Positions 32,227-40,142 of a DNA stretch of 46,966 nucleotides are shown here, one piece after another. A model generated the notes under the pieces. It made no database searches. It worked only from the letters and a program-made list of their open reading frames with translations, and was not told the DNA's origin. This DNA is from an uncultured Opitutia bacterium (GTDB taxonomy: Bacteria > Verrucomicrobiota > Verrucomicrobiia > Opitutales > Opitutaceae), in assembly GCA_903900845.1 (NCBI GenBank), contig CAIUOU010000106.1, positions 1 to 46,966 of the forward strand. The letters run 5' to 3'. Within the stretch, counting starts at the first letter, position 1. Each line of letters opens with the position of its first letter. A program made the translations under genes and the position numbers.

Positions 32227-33759
32227 ATGACCCCGAGCCCCTCCGCCGCCGCGCCGGCGCCGCTGACCCGCACCGCCTGGCTGATCTGCATCATCGCTTC
32301 GATCGGTTTCGCGTTCGACATCTACGAGCTGCTGATGCTGCCGCTGATCATCAAGCCGGCGATCGCCTCGCTCAGCGCCCCGCTGGTGGAGCAGTTGGTG
32401 GCGGGCGGTATGGACCGCGCGAAGGCCGCGGCCATGTGGTCGCCCGGTGGCGAGGCCTACGTGCAATGGGCGCGGACGCTCTTCTTCGTGCCGGCGATCG
32501 CCGGCGGCATCTTCGGGCTGCTCGGAGGATATCTCACCGACCTGCTCGGCCGCCGGCGGGTACTGACGTTCAGCATCCTGCTCTACGCCTTCGCGGCGTT
32601 CGCGGCGGGTTACGCCACCTCGCTGGAACAGCTCTTGTTCTACCGCTGCCTCGTGTTCATCGGCGTCTGCGTGGAGTTCGTGGCCGCGGTGGCCTGGCTC
32701 GCGGAAATCTTCACCCATCCCGCGCAACGCGAGAAGGTGCTCGGTTACACGCAGGCCTTCTCCTCCTTCGGCGGACTGCTGGTCGCGGGCGCCAATATCC
32801 TTGCCGCGCGCTGGGCGGCGGACCTGCCGGCGATCAACGGCGGCCACGAGGCCTGGCGGTACACCCTGATTTCGGGCGTGTTCCCGGCGCTGCCGCTGAT
32901 CCTGATCCGACCTTTCCTGCCGGAGTCGCCGATCTGGCAGCGCAAACGGGAGACCGGAACCCTCAAACGGCCGAGCGTGGCGGCGCTTTTCGCACCGGAG
33001 CTGCGCAAGACGACGATCCTCACCACCATCGTCTTCGCCTCGAGCTACGGCATCGCCTTCGGCGCCATCCAGCAGCTGCCGCAGATCATCGGCGCCCAGC
33101 GCATCGGCACACCCGCGGAGGCGGGACACGCCGCGGTGCGCGCCGAGGCCAAGGAAAAGGGCCGAGCGGCGATGGAGGCGGCCAAGGCGGCGAAAAAACC
33201 CGAGCCCGTCGCCCAGCGGGAGATGCGGCAGGCGGCCGGCAACGCCAGCGACCAGATGGTGGCCGGCGTCACGGTCTGGCAGGAGATCGGCGGCCTCGCC
33301 GGGCGCTTCGCCCTCGCCATGCTCGCCGTGGCCGTCATCTCGCGGCGCAACCTGCTCCGTGTCTTCCAACTGCCCGCTCTGCTGTTCGTGCCGCTGTTCT
33401 TCTGGTGGATGTCGGGCCAGCTGGCCGATGCCGGCAGCCTCACTTGGATCAAAGTCGGTATATTCGTCGCCGGATTCCTCACGGTGGCACAGTTCAGCTT
33501 CTGGGGTAACTACATCCCGCTCGTCTTCCCGGTGCACCTACGCGGTACCGGCGAGAGCTTCGCCGCCAACATCGGCGGGCGCGTCCTCGGCACCGCCGCG
33601 GCGTGGATCACACTCACCCTCTCGGCCTCCGAGAAACCTGATCCGGCCCGCATGGCGATCGTCGGCGCGTGTGTCGCCGGCGCCTACGTCCTGATCGGCG
33701 CCCTGCTCACGCAGTTCCTGCCCGAGCCCAAGGAGGAGTCGGAGGAAGGCGCCCGCTGA
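32227..33759 (+). CDS. MFS transporter with extended periplasmic loops
   Basis: A 510-residue inner-membrane carrier of the sugar/metabolite:H+ symporter type of the major facilitator superfamily. The motif between helices 2 and 3 is GGYLTDLLGRRRVL (G-x3-D-x2-G-R-R), and the end of helix 6 region is PESPIWQRKRE, both diagnostic. Two loops are longer than usual. One is about 45 residues between helices 1 and 2. The other is about 60 residues between helices 7 and 8 (residues 288-351), rich in Ala, Glu and Lys and probably helical. Both should face the periplasm. No substrate can be named; nearby sugar enzymes suggest a sugar or uronate. ATG at 32227 is used. Confidence 0.88.
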   Translation: MTPSPSAAAPAPLTRTAWLICIIASIGFAFDIYELLMLPLIIKPAIASLSAPLVEQLVAGGMDRAKAAAMWSPGGEAYVQWARTLFFVPAIAGGIFGLLGGYLTDLLGRRRVLTFSILLYAFAAFAAGYATSLEQLLFYRCLVFIGVCVEFVAAVAWLAEIFTHPAQREKVLGYTQAFSSFGGLLVAGANILAARWAADLPAINGGHEAWRYTLISGVFPALPLILIRPFLPESPIWQRKRETGTLKRPSVAALFAPELRKTTILTTIVFASSYGIAFGAIQQLPQIIGAQRIGTPAEAGHAAVRAEAKEKGRAAMEAAKAAKKPEPVAQREMRQAAGNASDQMVAGVTVWQEIGGLAGRFALAMLAVAVISRRNLLRVFQLPALLFVPLFFWWMSGQLADAGSLTWIKVGIFVAGFLTVAQFSFWGNYIPLVFPVHLRGTGESFAANIGGRVLGTAAAWITLTLSASEKPDPARMAIVGACVAGAYVLIGALLTQFLPEPKEESEEGAR

Positions 33760-33882
33760 GCCGGGCGGAGACCAGCTGGAATTCAGGAACTCAGGCGGCC
33801 GGTGCGAGACGGCTCGAATCTACAGGCAGGCAGGCCGATGGAATTTCCGGGAGCGGCGGAAGGCCGCGGGACTTCAGCCCTG

Positions 33883-33909
33883 TTCCGTGGCTTCCGTGAG
33901 CTCCGTGGG
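33883..33909 (+). repeat. three-unit CCGTG phrase repeat
   Basis: TCCGTGGCT, TCCGTGAGC and TCCGTGGGC follow each other with a nine-base period. The same nine-base architecture occurs in other gaps of the window with altered units. Confidence 0.55.
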
Positions 33910-33950
33910 CCCATCTTGTTACCCTTTCCCCCCCGCCTAACGCCGGAATC

Positions 33951-34020
33951 CTGATTCCCAGATCCGCCCCGGTCTCTGTTACCTCAGATTGCTGCTGTAC
34001 CTTCGCTTGGGCCGTTTCGC
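33951..34020 (+). repeat. dispersed repeat of about 70 bases, copy 2
   Basis: Partner of the element at 30495-30564, about 70% identical without gaps. It ends 17 bases before a large palindrome, whereas copy 1 has no such palindrome to its right. Confidence 0.7.
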
Positions 34021-34037
34021 ATTACGGACTCCCCCAC

Positions 34038-34108
34038 GGGGTCAGGGCGTTGAACGTTTTTAGACGCGCCTGTTCGACCCGTTTGTAAACGGTCAACGCC
34101 CTGACCCC
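34038..34108. repeat. REP/REPIN-like palindromic element
   Basis: The arms GGGGTCAGGGCGTTGA (34038-34053) and TCAACGCCCTGACCCC (34093-34108) are perfect reverse complements. The wider 29-base arms (34038-34066 and 34080-34108) pair at 25 of 29 positions around a 13-base loop. GGGGTCAGG...CCTGACCCC ends are the kind recognised by RAYT-type Y1 transposases that mobilise REP sequences. No transposase is in this window. Confidence 0.75.
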
Positions 34109-34186
34109 TTTGGCGTTTACCCAAATTCATCCGTCGTTCAGCCCTCTGCCCGAGGGCACCATTTTCCTCCCCAAGCCGTTCCGCCC

Positions 34187-35137
34187 ATGCGTACCCGCCT
34201 TCCGACCCCCGCCTCGCGCCGCTTCCTGGTTCTGCTGTTCACTCTCGTGCTGGTTCCCGCCGGGCTACTCGGCGCCGAAACCGCACCGGTGCGGGTGCTG
34301 TTCCTAGGCAATAGCTTCCTCTTCGGGTCGGGCTCGCCCGTGCGGTTTTTCCGGCCCGGTACGGTCAACGACCTGAACCAGGCAGGGGTCGGCGGAGTGC
34401 CGGCCTTGTTCAAGGCGTTCACGCGCGACGCCGGCCTGGCTTACGACGTCGGCATGGAGACCGCCTCGGGACAGGGCTTCGACTACCATCTGGAGAAGAA
34501 GGCGGCCGTGATCGCCCGTCCCTGGGACATCGTGGTGATGCAGTCGCACAGCGTGCTCAACCAGGCCAAGCCCGGCGATCCAGACCTGCTGATCCGCTCC
34601 TCAAAGGCGCTCGGGGAATTGTTCGCGCGGCACAATCCGCGGGTCGATGTGCGCCTGATCGCGACGTGGCCGCGGGCCGATCTGGTCTATCCGGAGAAAG
34701 GCGCGTGGCACGGGAAAGGCCTGGAGGGCATGGCGCGCGACGTGCGCGCCGCCTACGACCGCGCGGCGGCCGCCACCCCGCAGGTGCGCGGGGTGATTCC
34801 GGTGGGCGAGTCGTGGCTGCGCGCAATGCGCGCGGGCTTCGCCGACGAGAACCCCTACGACGGCATCGCGTTCGGACAGGTGAGCCTCTGGACCCACGAC
34901 CACTACCACGCCAGCACGACCGGTTACTACCTGGAGGCCCTGATGGTCTTCGGCCACGTGACCAACCGCGACCCGCGCTCGCTGGGCGGAGACGAGACGG
35001 CCGCGTTCGAATTGGGAATGTCCAAGGAGCAGGCCGAGGCGCTGCAGCGGATCGCCGCCGAGGAACTGTCGGCGGCCGGCGTGCGGCTCGAGCCGTTCAA
35101 GACGACCGCTCCGCCGCTCGTCCGCCGGATCGAATGA
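34187..35137 (+). CDS. exported SGNH/GDSL-type hydrolase
   Basis: A 316-residue protein with signal peptide about 1-30 (ending PAGLLGAE). The mature protein opens with VRVLFLGNSFLFG, where S43 in GNS is the expected nucleophile of SGNH hydrolases; WDIVVMQSHSVLNQ supplies the third-block polar residue. The C-terminal SLWTHDHYHASTTGYYLEAL carries the Asp/His block. Proteins of this type deacetylate or de-esterify carbohydrates and lipids; this one may remove acetyl groups from plant polysaccharide, given the CE15 gene nearby. ATG at 34187 starts the signal peptide. It follows the repeat-filled gap. It is convergent with the second TonB receptor across 268 bases. Confidence 0.76.
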   Translation: MRTRLPTPASRRFLVLLFTLVLVPAGLLGAETAPVRVLFLGNSFLFGSGSPVRFFRPGTVNDLNQAGVGGVPALFKAFTRDAGLAYDVGMETASGQGFDYHLEKKAAVIARPWDIVVMQSHSVLNQAKPGDPDLLIRSSKALGELFARHNPRVDVRLIATWPRADLVYPEKGAWHGKGLEGMARDVRAAYDRAAAATPQVRGVIPVGESWLRAMRAGFADENPYDGIAFGQVSLWTHDHYHASTTGYYLEALMVFGHVTNRDPRSLGGDETAAFELGMSKEQAEALQRIAAEELSAAGVRLEPFKTTAPPLVRRIE

Positions 35138-35405
35138 CGGCGGCAGGGAAAGATCGGGTTGCACAGGAAGGTCGGGGAAGGCGGGAAGGAGTGCGGTGAT
35201 TCGTCATCGAAGCGCGGGATTTCCCATCCGACGCGTGCCGTGCCATCCCGCCCTTCCGCGGTATCGCCATACTCCCCGAACACGCGGCGCAAAGCTCTTC
35301 CCGTCTCCTAACCACTCTTTCCCGCGGAAACTCCGTGTCCTCGGATTTTCCCCGTGAACTCTGGGTCGAGGGATCGGCCGCTTCCGTTCGGGCAACGCGT
35401 CCCGT
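35138..35405. other. 268-base convergent gap with phrase-like sequence
   Basis: Between two stop codons. It holds CTCCGTGTCCTCGG with CCCCGTGAACTCTGGG (35331-35374), related to the phrase repeats elsewhere, and a C/T-rich opposite-strand stretch near 35158-35190. No terminator hairpin with a T-tract is evident. Confidence 0.45.
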
Positions 35406-38400
35406 TCAGAACGTGCCCTTCAGACCGAGCGTCCAGAGCGAGCCGAAGTCGAGGCGCTGGCGGAAGCGCGCGTGGGCGGGCGTGCTCGGGCCGGCGATCT
35501 GCTGGTCCTCGGTGGCGTCCCCGAGGTTGCGCAGGTTGGCGAAGAGCGCGACGCGGCGCGTGAGCGAGTACTCCCCCGAGACGTCGACGTAGAGGCGCTT
35601 CGAACCCCAGTTGAACGTGCCGGGCTCGATGCCGGCGCCGGACGCGACCGCGCCGCGCCGCTGGCGGCCGCGGTAGTTCCAGTTCACGCGCGCGTTCCAC
35701 CGCTCGCGCGTCACGCTGAAGCCCCAGCTTCCGCTGCGGGGGATGTAACCCGCGAAGTTCTCCGCCGCCTCGCCCGTGGCGCGCTGGGCGCTGGCGTTGA
35801 CGAAGACCTGCACGCCGCGCGCCCACGGGGGCAGGAACGTCAGGGCCTGCTTGTAGCTGAAGTCCAATCCCGTGGTCCGCAGCCTCCCGCGGACATTCTC
35901 CTGCGTCGCCACCTCGTAGCGCTCAAAGGTCGCCGGTTCGAGGCCGTACAGGGCGAGGAACTCGGACGTCGCGGGAAAGAAGGTGCCGCCGAAGAAATTC
36001 CGGAAATCGCGGCGGAATACCCCGGCGGAGACCTGGCCGACGCCCTCGAAGTAGTATTCGACGCGTGCGTTGGTGGACTCCGCGGCCCAGGGCCTGATCG
36101 CGGCGTTGTTCACCGTGATCAGATTGGAGCGGCTCGGCGGCGCCTCCACGTCGGGCAAGGTGAGACCACCCGCGTACTGGTTGAAATCGGGCCGCCCGAT
36201 CGACGTGTAGCGCGCGGCGCGCAGGATCAGGTTGTCGCGGACGTTGAACGACACGTTCAGGTTGGGGAAAAGTCGCAGGTACTCCTTTTCCACGGAAGCC
36301 CCGCGTTCCAGGTAGGTGAGCTGAGAGAATCCGAGGGTGCCGGACGGAAAGATCGCCGCGGGCACGCGGCGCGCGGGATCGGCGGGGATGGGACTGGCGA
36401 CGGTGACGACGCGCCCCGCGGCGTCGCGCTGGTAGTTGCGCGTGACGTCGGTGAAAGGCCCTTGGGCGTCGATGTTGGTTTGCTCCGCGCGGAGACCGCC
36501 CACGATCCGCAGCCGGCGGTTGAGGAGCGCGAGGTCACCCCGCAGGTAAGCGGCGGAGACGACCTCGGAAGCGAACTTGGACGCACCCACTTGGTTCCGG
36601 TAGCGGGCGTTCTGGTCGATCGTGAACAGGGACGGGGTTGCCCGAAAAGCCTCCCATGTCTTCGCCTGACTCACCCATTGCGCGGCCGGGAAACCCCACG
36701 GCAGCGCGCGCTCCGAGAGCGCGGTCGCCCAGTAGGGCGCGGCGCCGTCGTCGCTTCCCACCGGCGTCGTGCTGCCGCGGCCGTCGGCCCCGACGTAGGC
36801 GTAATTGGTGGTGACGGGACGCAGGTCGCGCCGGGCCTCGCGCACGTCGAAGCCGGTTCGCAGCGAGAAGGGCGCGACGCCGCCGAAGTCGCGCCGGGCG
36901 TTCGCAAACGCCGTGCGCTGCCGGTCGTTGGAGTCGACGATGCCGCTGGTGGTGCCGGTGAGCGCGTAGCTGGAAAGGCTGAACGGGTCCACCGCCACGC
37001 CAGTCAGCGCGTCGCGCACGTTGATCGCGCCGGGCCGCAGGTAGAAGATGTCCTCGAACGCGATCGCGACGTTGGTGCGCTGGGCGGTGGTGTTCTGGAA
37101 CATGCCGCGCTCGATATCGGCTCCGGTGTAGCGGGCACGGGAGAGGCCGGCGCCCGCGTCGAGCTTCCAGACGGGCCCATCGTGGCGCCATGTGAGCGTG
37201 GGCATGTAGGTGCGGTTGAAGCGGTAGGTGCCGCCGTTGGTCTGCTGGAGGGTGCCGGCCCCGGCGCCGGCATCGCCGCGCGTGAAGGCCGGGGAGAAAG
37301 CGCCGGGCGGCACGCGGTTGATGGTGAACGTGAGCGCCTGCTGGCTGTAATTCTCCTCGAAAGTGGAGGCCTGGAGGGCGAGCGTGAGGCGGTCGCGCGG
37401 CCCGAGCCGCCAGTCGACGGTGGCCGCGATGGAGTTGCGGATCGTCTCCTTGCCGCCGCCGCGCACGGTGTAGGCGGTGAGGTAGGGACGGTCGGGCGTG
37501 GTGTGCGGGAACGCGGCGCCGTTGGTCGCCGCGCCGGTCCCGCGCCAGGTGTTCTGCGAGAAATCCTGACCGGCGTACTGCGTCGTCCGGCCGCCGGAGA
37601 GGCTGAAGCCGAGATTCCGGTTGATCGGCACCACCCAGGAGAAATCAAAACCGGGATAGACCTTGCGCGTGCGGGTCTCGCGCGGGATCGCCGTGCGGTG
37701 GGTTTCGCGGCGGTTGTCGCGCATCATCACGTACGCGCTGCCGTTGAACACCGGCCGGGCGCGCTCGAAGGCGCTGCGCGAGACCATGTTCACCGAGCCC
37801 GCCAGCGCCGAGCCGGGCGAGTCGGGCGTCGGCGAATAGGACACCTCGAGCCGCGACAGTCCGTTGATCGAAACCATGTCGACCGCCGCCGCGCGACCGG
37901 TGCCGTTGCCGACCGCGCTCGCGAGGTTGAAGCCGTCCACCGTCACCGGCACGTACGCGGCCGGCGCGCCGTTGATGGAGATCTCGCGGGCGTTGCCGCC
38001 GGCGTACTCCATCGTGACCCCGGGCAGGAACTTCATGAACTCGCCCACGTGGCCCTCCGCCACGGTGCCGAACTCGTCGGTCGAGACCACCGTGCGCAGG
38101 TTCGAGGCGAAGCGCTGCTCGTTGATCGCGATGGCGGCGGCGTCCATCTCCCGCGAGGCCGCGACGGCGAACGCCTCCAGCCGCACCGTCTCGCCGGCCC
38201 GCCCCCCGGCCGGCGCCAGCGTGATATCGCGCCGCACCGTGGCGCCGGCGGGCACCTCGACCGCGAGGACCTGCGGCGCGAGCCCGGTGAAGAAGACGCG
38301 CAGGCGCGCCGTGCCGGCGGGCAGGGGCGCGAGCGTGAAAGAGCCGTCGGAACGCGTGGCGGCCTCGAGGTTGGTGCCCTCGAGCGCGACGCGCGCGTTC

Positions 38401-38561
38401 TCCAGATAATCGCCGCTGCCGCCGTGGAGCACCCGGCCCTCGACGACACCGGACGCGCCGGGGCCTTCGGCCGCCCGGAGCGCGGGCGCGGAGAAAAGGC
38501 CGGCAGCAACGATCAAGGCCGCGGCGCAGGCGCGACCCAGGGGCGAACGGGACGAGGTCAT
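35406..38561 (-). CDS. TonB-dependent receptor with N-terminal carboxypeptidase-regulatory-like domain
   Basis: A 1051-residue outer-membrane receptor. The signal peptide is about residues 1-31 (ending ALRAAEG). The N-terminal extension at about 38-118 (VVEGRVLHGGSGDYLENARV, then SDGSFTLAPLPAGTARLRV) is a CarboxypepD-reg-like beta-sandwich, common in SusC-type and other large receptors. The plug follows (about 150-265) with EFMKFLPGVTMEYAGGNARE, ISINGAPAAYVPVTVDGF and RLEVSYSPTPDSPGSALAGSVNM. The barrel ends LWTLGLKGTF with the expected terminal Phe. No SusD gene is adjacent. ATG at 38561 precedes the signal peptide. It is divergent from the Gfo/Idh/MocA gene across 151 bases, so substrate uptake and intracellular oxidation may be co-controlled, as inference. 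Confidence 0.9.
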   Translation of the reverse strand: MTSSRSPLGRACAAALIVAAGLFSAPALRAAEGPGASGVVEGRVLHGGSGDYLENARVALEGTNLEAATRSDGSFTLAPLPAGTARLRVFFTGLAPQVLAVEVPAGATVRRDITLAPAGGRAGETVRLEAFAVAASREMDAAAIAINEQRFASNLRTVVSTDEFGTVAEGHVGEFMKFLPGVTMEYAGGNAREISINGAPAAYVPVTVDGFNLASAVGNGTGRAAAVDMVSINGLSRLEVSYSPTPDSPGSALAGSVNMVSRSAFERARPVFNGSAYVMMRDNRRETHRTAIPRETRTRKVYPGFDFSWVVPINRNLGFSLSGGRTTQYAGQDFSQNTWRGTGAATNGAAFPHTTPDRPYLTAYTVRGGGKETIRNSIAATVDWRLGPRDRLTLALQASTFEENYSQQALTFTINRVPPGAFSPAFTRGDAGAGAGTLQQTNGGTYRFNRTYMPTLTWRHDGPVWKLDAGAGLSRARYTGADIERGMFQNTTAQRTNVAIAFEDIFYLRPGAINVRDALTGVAVDPFSLSSYALTGTTSGIVDSNDRQRTAFANARRDFGGVAPFSLRTGFDVREARRDLRPVTTNYAYVGADGRGSTTPVGSDDGAAPYWATALSERALPWGFPAAQWVSQAKTWEAFRATPSLFTIDQNARYRNQVGASKFASEVVSAAYLRGDLALLNRRLRIVGGLRAEQTNIDAQGPFTDVTRNYQRDAAGRVVTVASPIPADPARRVPAAIFPSGTLGFSQLTYLERGASVEKEYLRLFPNLNVSFNVRDNLILRAARYTSIGRPDFNQYAGGLTLPDVEAPPSRSNLITVNNAAIRPWAAESTNARVEYYFEGVGQVSAGVFRRDFRNFFGGTFFPATSEFLALYGLEPATFERYEVATQENVRGRLRTTGLDFSYKQALTFLPPWARGVQVFVNASAQRATGEAAENFAGYIPRSGSWGFSVTRERWNARVNWNYRGRQRRGAVASGAGIEPGTFNWGSKRLYVDVSGEYSLTRRVALFANLRNLGDATEDQQIAGPSTPAHARFRQRLDFGSLWTLGLKGTF

Positions 38562-38670
38562 GGGGCGGGGAGACGGCCACCACCCTAGCAGGTCCGCGGC
38601 CCCGCGCCTAGTGGGCGACCGGCGGGTTTTGGTGGAATCGCGTCCGGAGCCGTTGCGGCGCAGAAAGTGG

Positions 38671-38700
38671 TTGCCGGTTGTTTTTCACCGCGGCGATAGT
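38671..38700 (+). promoter_or_regulatory. possible sigma-70-type promoter of the Gfo/Idh/MocA gene
   Basis: TTGCCG (38671-38676) and GATAGT (38695-38700) match the -35 and -10 consensus at four of six positions each, with an 18-base spacer. They end 12 bases before the ATG, so transcription would begin close to the start codon with a very short leader. No other candidate is better in this gap. Confidence 0.35.
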
Positions 38701-38712
38701 CCGCGTCCACCT

Positions 38713-39876
38713 ATGAAAAACGTCCGCCTCGGGATCGTCGGTCTGGGCAACATCGGCCGGTTCCACACCGGGTACCTGCTGGAGAACAAGGTCTCGCGCT
38801 GCACGCTGGCGGCGGTGAGCGACGCCTTCGCGCCGAGCCTCGAGTCGTTCAAGGGCAAACCCGGCCTTAAGACCTACGCCGACGCCGGCGAGATGATCCG
38901 GTCGGGGGAGATCGACGCGATCGTCATAGCCACGCCCCACTTCCTCCACACCTCCCTAGGCATCGAGGCCCTGAAGGCGGGACTGCACGTGATGGTCGAA
39001 AAGCCGATCTCCGCCCACAAGGCCGACGCCGAACGGCTGATCGCGGCGGCGAAAGAACGGCCGAAGCAGGTTTTCGCCGGCATGTTCCAGATGCGGGTCG
39101 AGCCGCGCTACCTGAAGATCCGGAATCTCATCCGCAACGGCGACCTCGGCGAGATCGTGCGCGTGAACTGGATCATCACCGACTGGTTCCGCACCGAGGC
39201 CTACTACGCGAGCGGCGGCTGGCGCGCGACGTGGAAGGGCGAGGGCGGCGGCGTGCTGCTCAACCAATGCCTGCACCAGCTCGACATGCTCCAGTGGCTC
39301 TGCGGCATGCCGGCGCGCGTGCGCGGCTTCTGCCAGCTCGGCCGGTTCCACAACATCGAGGTCGAGGACAACATCACCACCTACCTCGAGTGGGCCACCG
39401 GCGCCACCGGCGTCTTCATCTCTTCCACGGGCGAGGCCCCCGGCACCAACCGCTTCGAGATCTGCGGCACGCGCGGCAAGGTGGTGCTCGAGAACAACAA
39501 GATCACCTTCACGCGCAATGATGCCGACATGGTCGAGTTCAGCCGCACGTCGAAAAGCGGTTTCGCCAAGCCCGAGGTCTGGAACGTCGAGATCCCGTTC
39601 GACAACGCCGGCAACCCGCACTGCACGCTGATCCAGAACTTCGTCGACTCCATCCTCGACGGCTCGCCGCTCATCGCGCCCGGCGCCGACGGCATGGGCT
39701 CGGTCGAGCTCGCCAACGTCCTGCTCTACTCGTCGCTCATCAACCAGAACGTCGAGCTGCCGATGGACAGCGCCGCGTGGGAGAAGAAGCTCAACGAGCT
39801 GATTGCCGGCTCGCGCCACGAGAAAAAGGTCGTCCAGCAGGTCGCGGAGGACTTCACGAAGTCCTTCCGTCGCTGA
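38713..39876 (+). CDS. Gfo/Idh/MocA-family oxidoreductase
   Basis: A 387-residue NAD(P)-dependent dehydrogenase. The N-terminal Rossmann fold shows LGIVGLGNIGRFHTGY, the IDAIVIATPHFLHTSLGIEA strand-helix pair and the EKP motif at 96-98 (MVEKPIS). The C-terminal half is the family's open beta-sheet with the substrate-side segment GGGVLLNQCLHQLDMLQWLCG, in which the His-Gln/Asp pair is typical for sugar-binding. Members oxidise sugars, inositols or glycosides at a ring carbon, including C3 of glycosides in 3-keto pathways. No signal peptide is seen, so it acts in the cytoplasm. ATG at 38713 is used. It is followed 17 bases later by a small membrane protein and is divergent from the TonB receptor. 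Confidence 0.92.
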   Translation: MKNVRLGIVGLGNIGRFHTGYLLENKVSRCTLAAVSDAFAPSLESFKGKPGLKTYADAGEMIRSGEIDAIVIATPHFLHTSLGIEALKAGLHVMVEKPISAHKADAERLIAAAKERPKQVFAGMFQMRVEPRYLKIRNLIRNGDLGEIVRVNWIITDWFRTEAYYASGGWRATWKGEGGGVLLNQCLHQLDMLQWLCGMPARVRGFCQLGRFHNIEVEDNITTYLEWATGATGVFISSTGEAPGTNRFEICGTRGKVVLENNKITFTRNDADMVEFSRTSKSGFAKPEVWNVEIPFDNAGNPHCTLIQNFVDSILDGSPLIAPGADGMGSVELANVLLYSSLINQNVELPMDSAAWEKKLNELIAGSRHEKKVVQQVAEDFTKSFRR

Positions 39877-39893
39877 CGAGCCGCGGGGCCGCC

Positions 39894-40142
39894 GTGCCGC
39901 TCCCGCGCGAGGAAGCCTGGTTCCCGGCCAAGCGCTACGGCTGGGGCTGGGGTGTGCCGCGCCGCTGGCAGGGCGTGGCGGTCTTCGCCGGCTATTTCAC
40001 CGTCCTGATCGGCGCGGCGATCGTCGCCGGTCGCCGCACCGGCTGGTACATTGTCACCGTGCTCGCCGCGAGCGCGGTGCTTGTGGTGATCTGCTGGTGG
40101 AAGGGCGAGAGGCCGCGCTGGCGTTGGGGCGGGGACCAGTGA
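39894..40142 (+). CDS. small two-helix membrane protein
   Basis: An 82-residue protein. A conserved-looking N-terminal part (EEAWFPAKRYGWGWGVPRRWQG) precedes two hydrophobic helices (VAVFAGYFTVLIGAAIVAG and GWYIVTVLAASAVLVVICWW), with a charged C-terminus. The YGWGWG-xP-xx-WQG opening occurs in many short bacterial membrane proteins without known function. GTG at 39894 is chosen because it places the start right before that opening; it is 17 bases after the Gfo/Idh/MocA stop. Its last 89 bases overlap, on the opposite strand, the 3' end of the prmB gene (40054-40142), so one of the two ends may be shorter in reality. Confidence 0.7.
   Translation: MPLPREEAWFPAKRYGWGWGVPRRWQGVAVFAGYFTVLIGAAIVAGRRTGWYIVTVLAASAVLVVICWWKGERPRWRWGGDQ

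Larger units (their letters stand above)
33760..34186. other. gene-free 427-base gap with dispersed repeats and a palindrome
   Basis: Between two plus-strand genes. It contains an inverted 18-base element (33778-33795), a three-unit CCGTG phrase (33883-33909), the second 70-base repeat copy (33951-34020), and a REP-like palindrome (34038-34108). No coding frame looks real. The SGNH gene promoter must lie within the last 80 bases or inside this array. Confidence 0.65.

Noticed and set aside
35472-38588. 1038-codon plus-strand open frame opposite the second TonB receptor
   Set aside because: No recognisable motif, Arg/Val/Ala-rich, and exactly antisense to a receptor with signal peptide, plug and terminal Phe.
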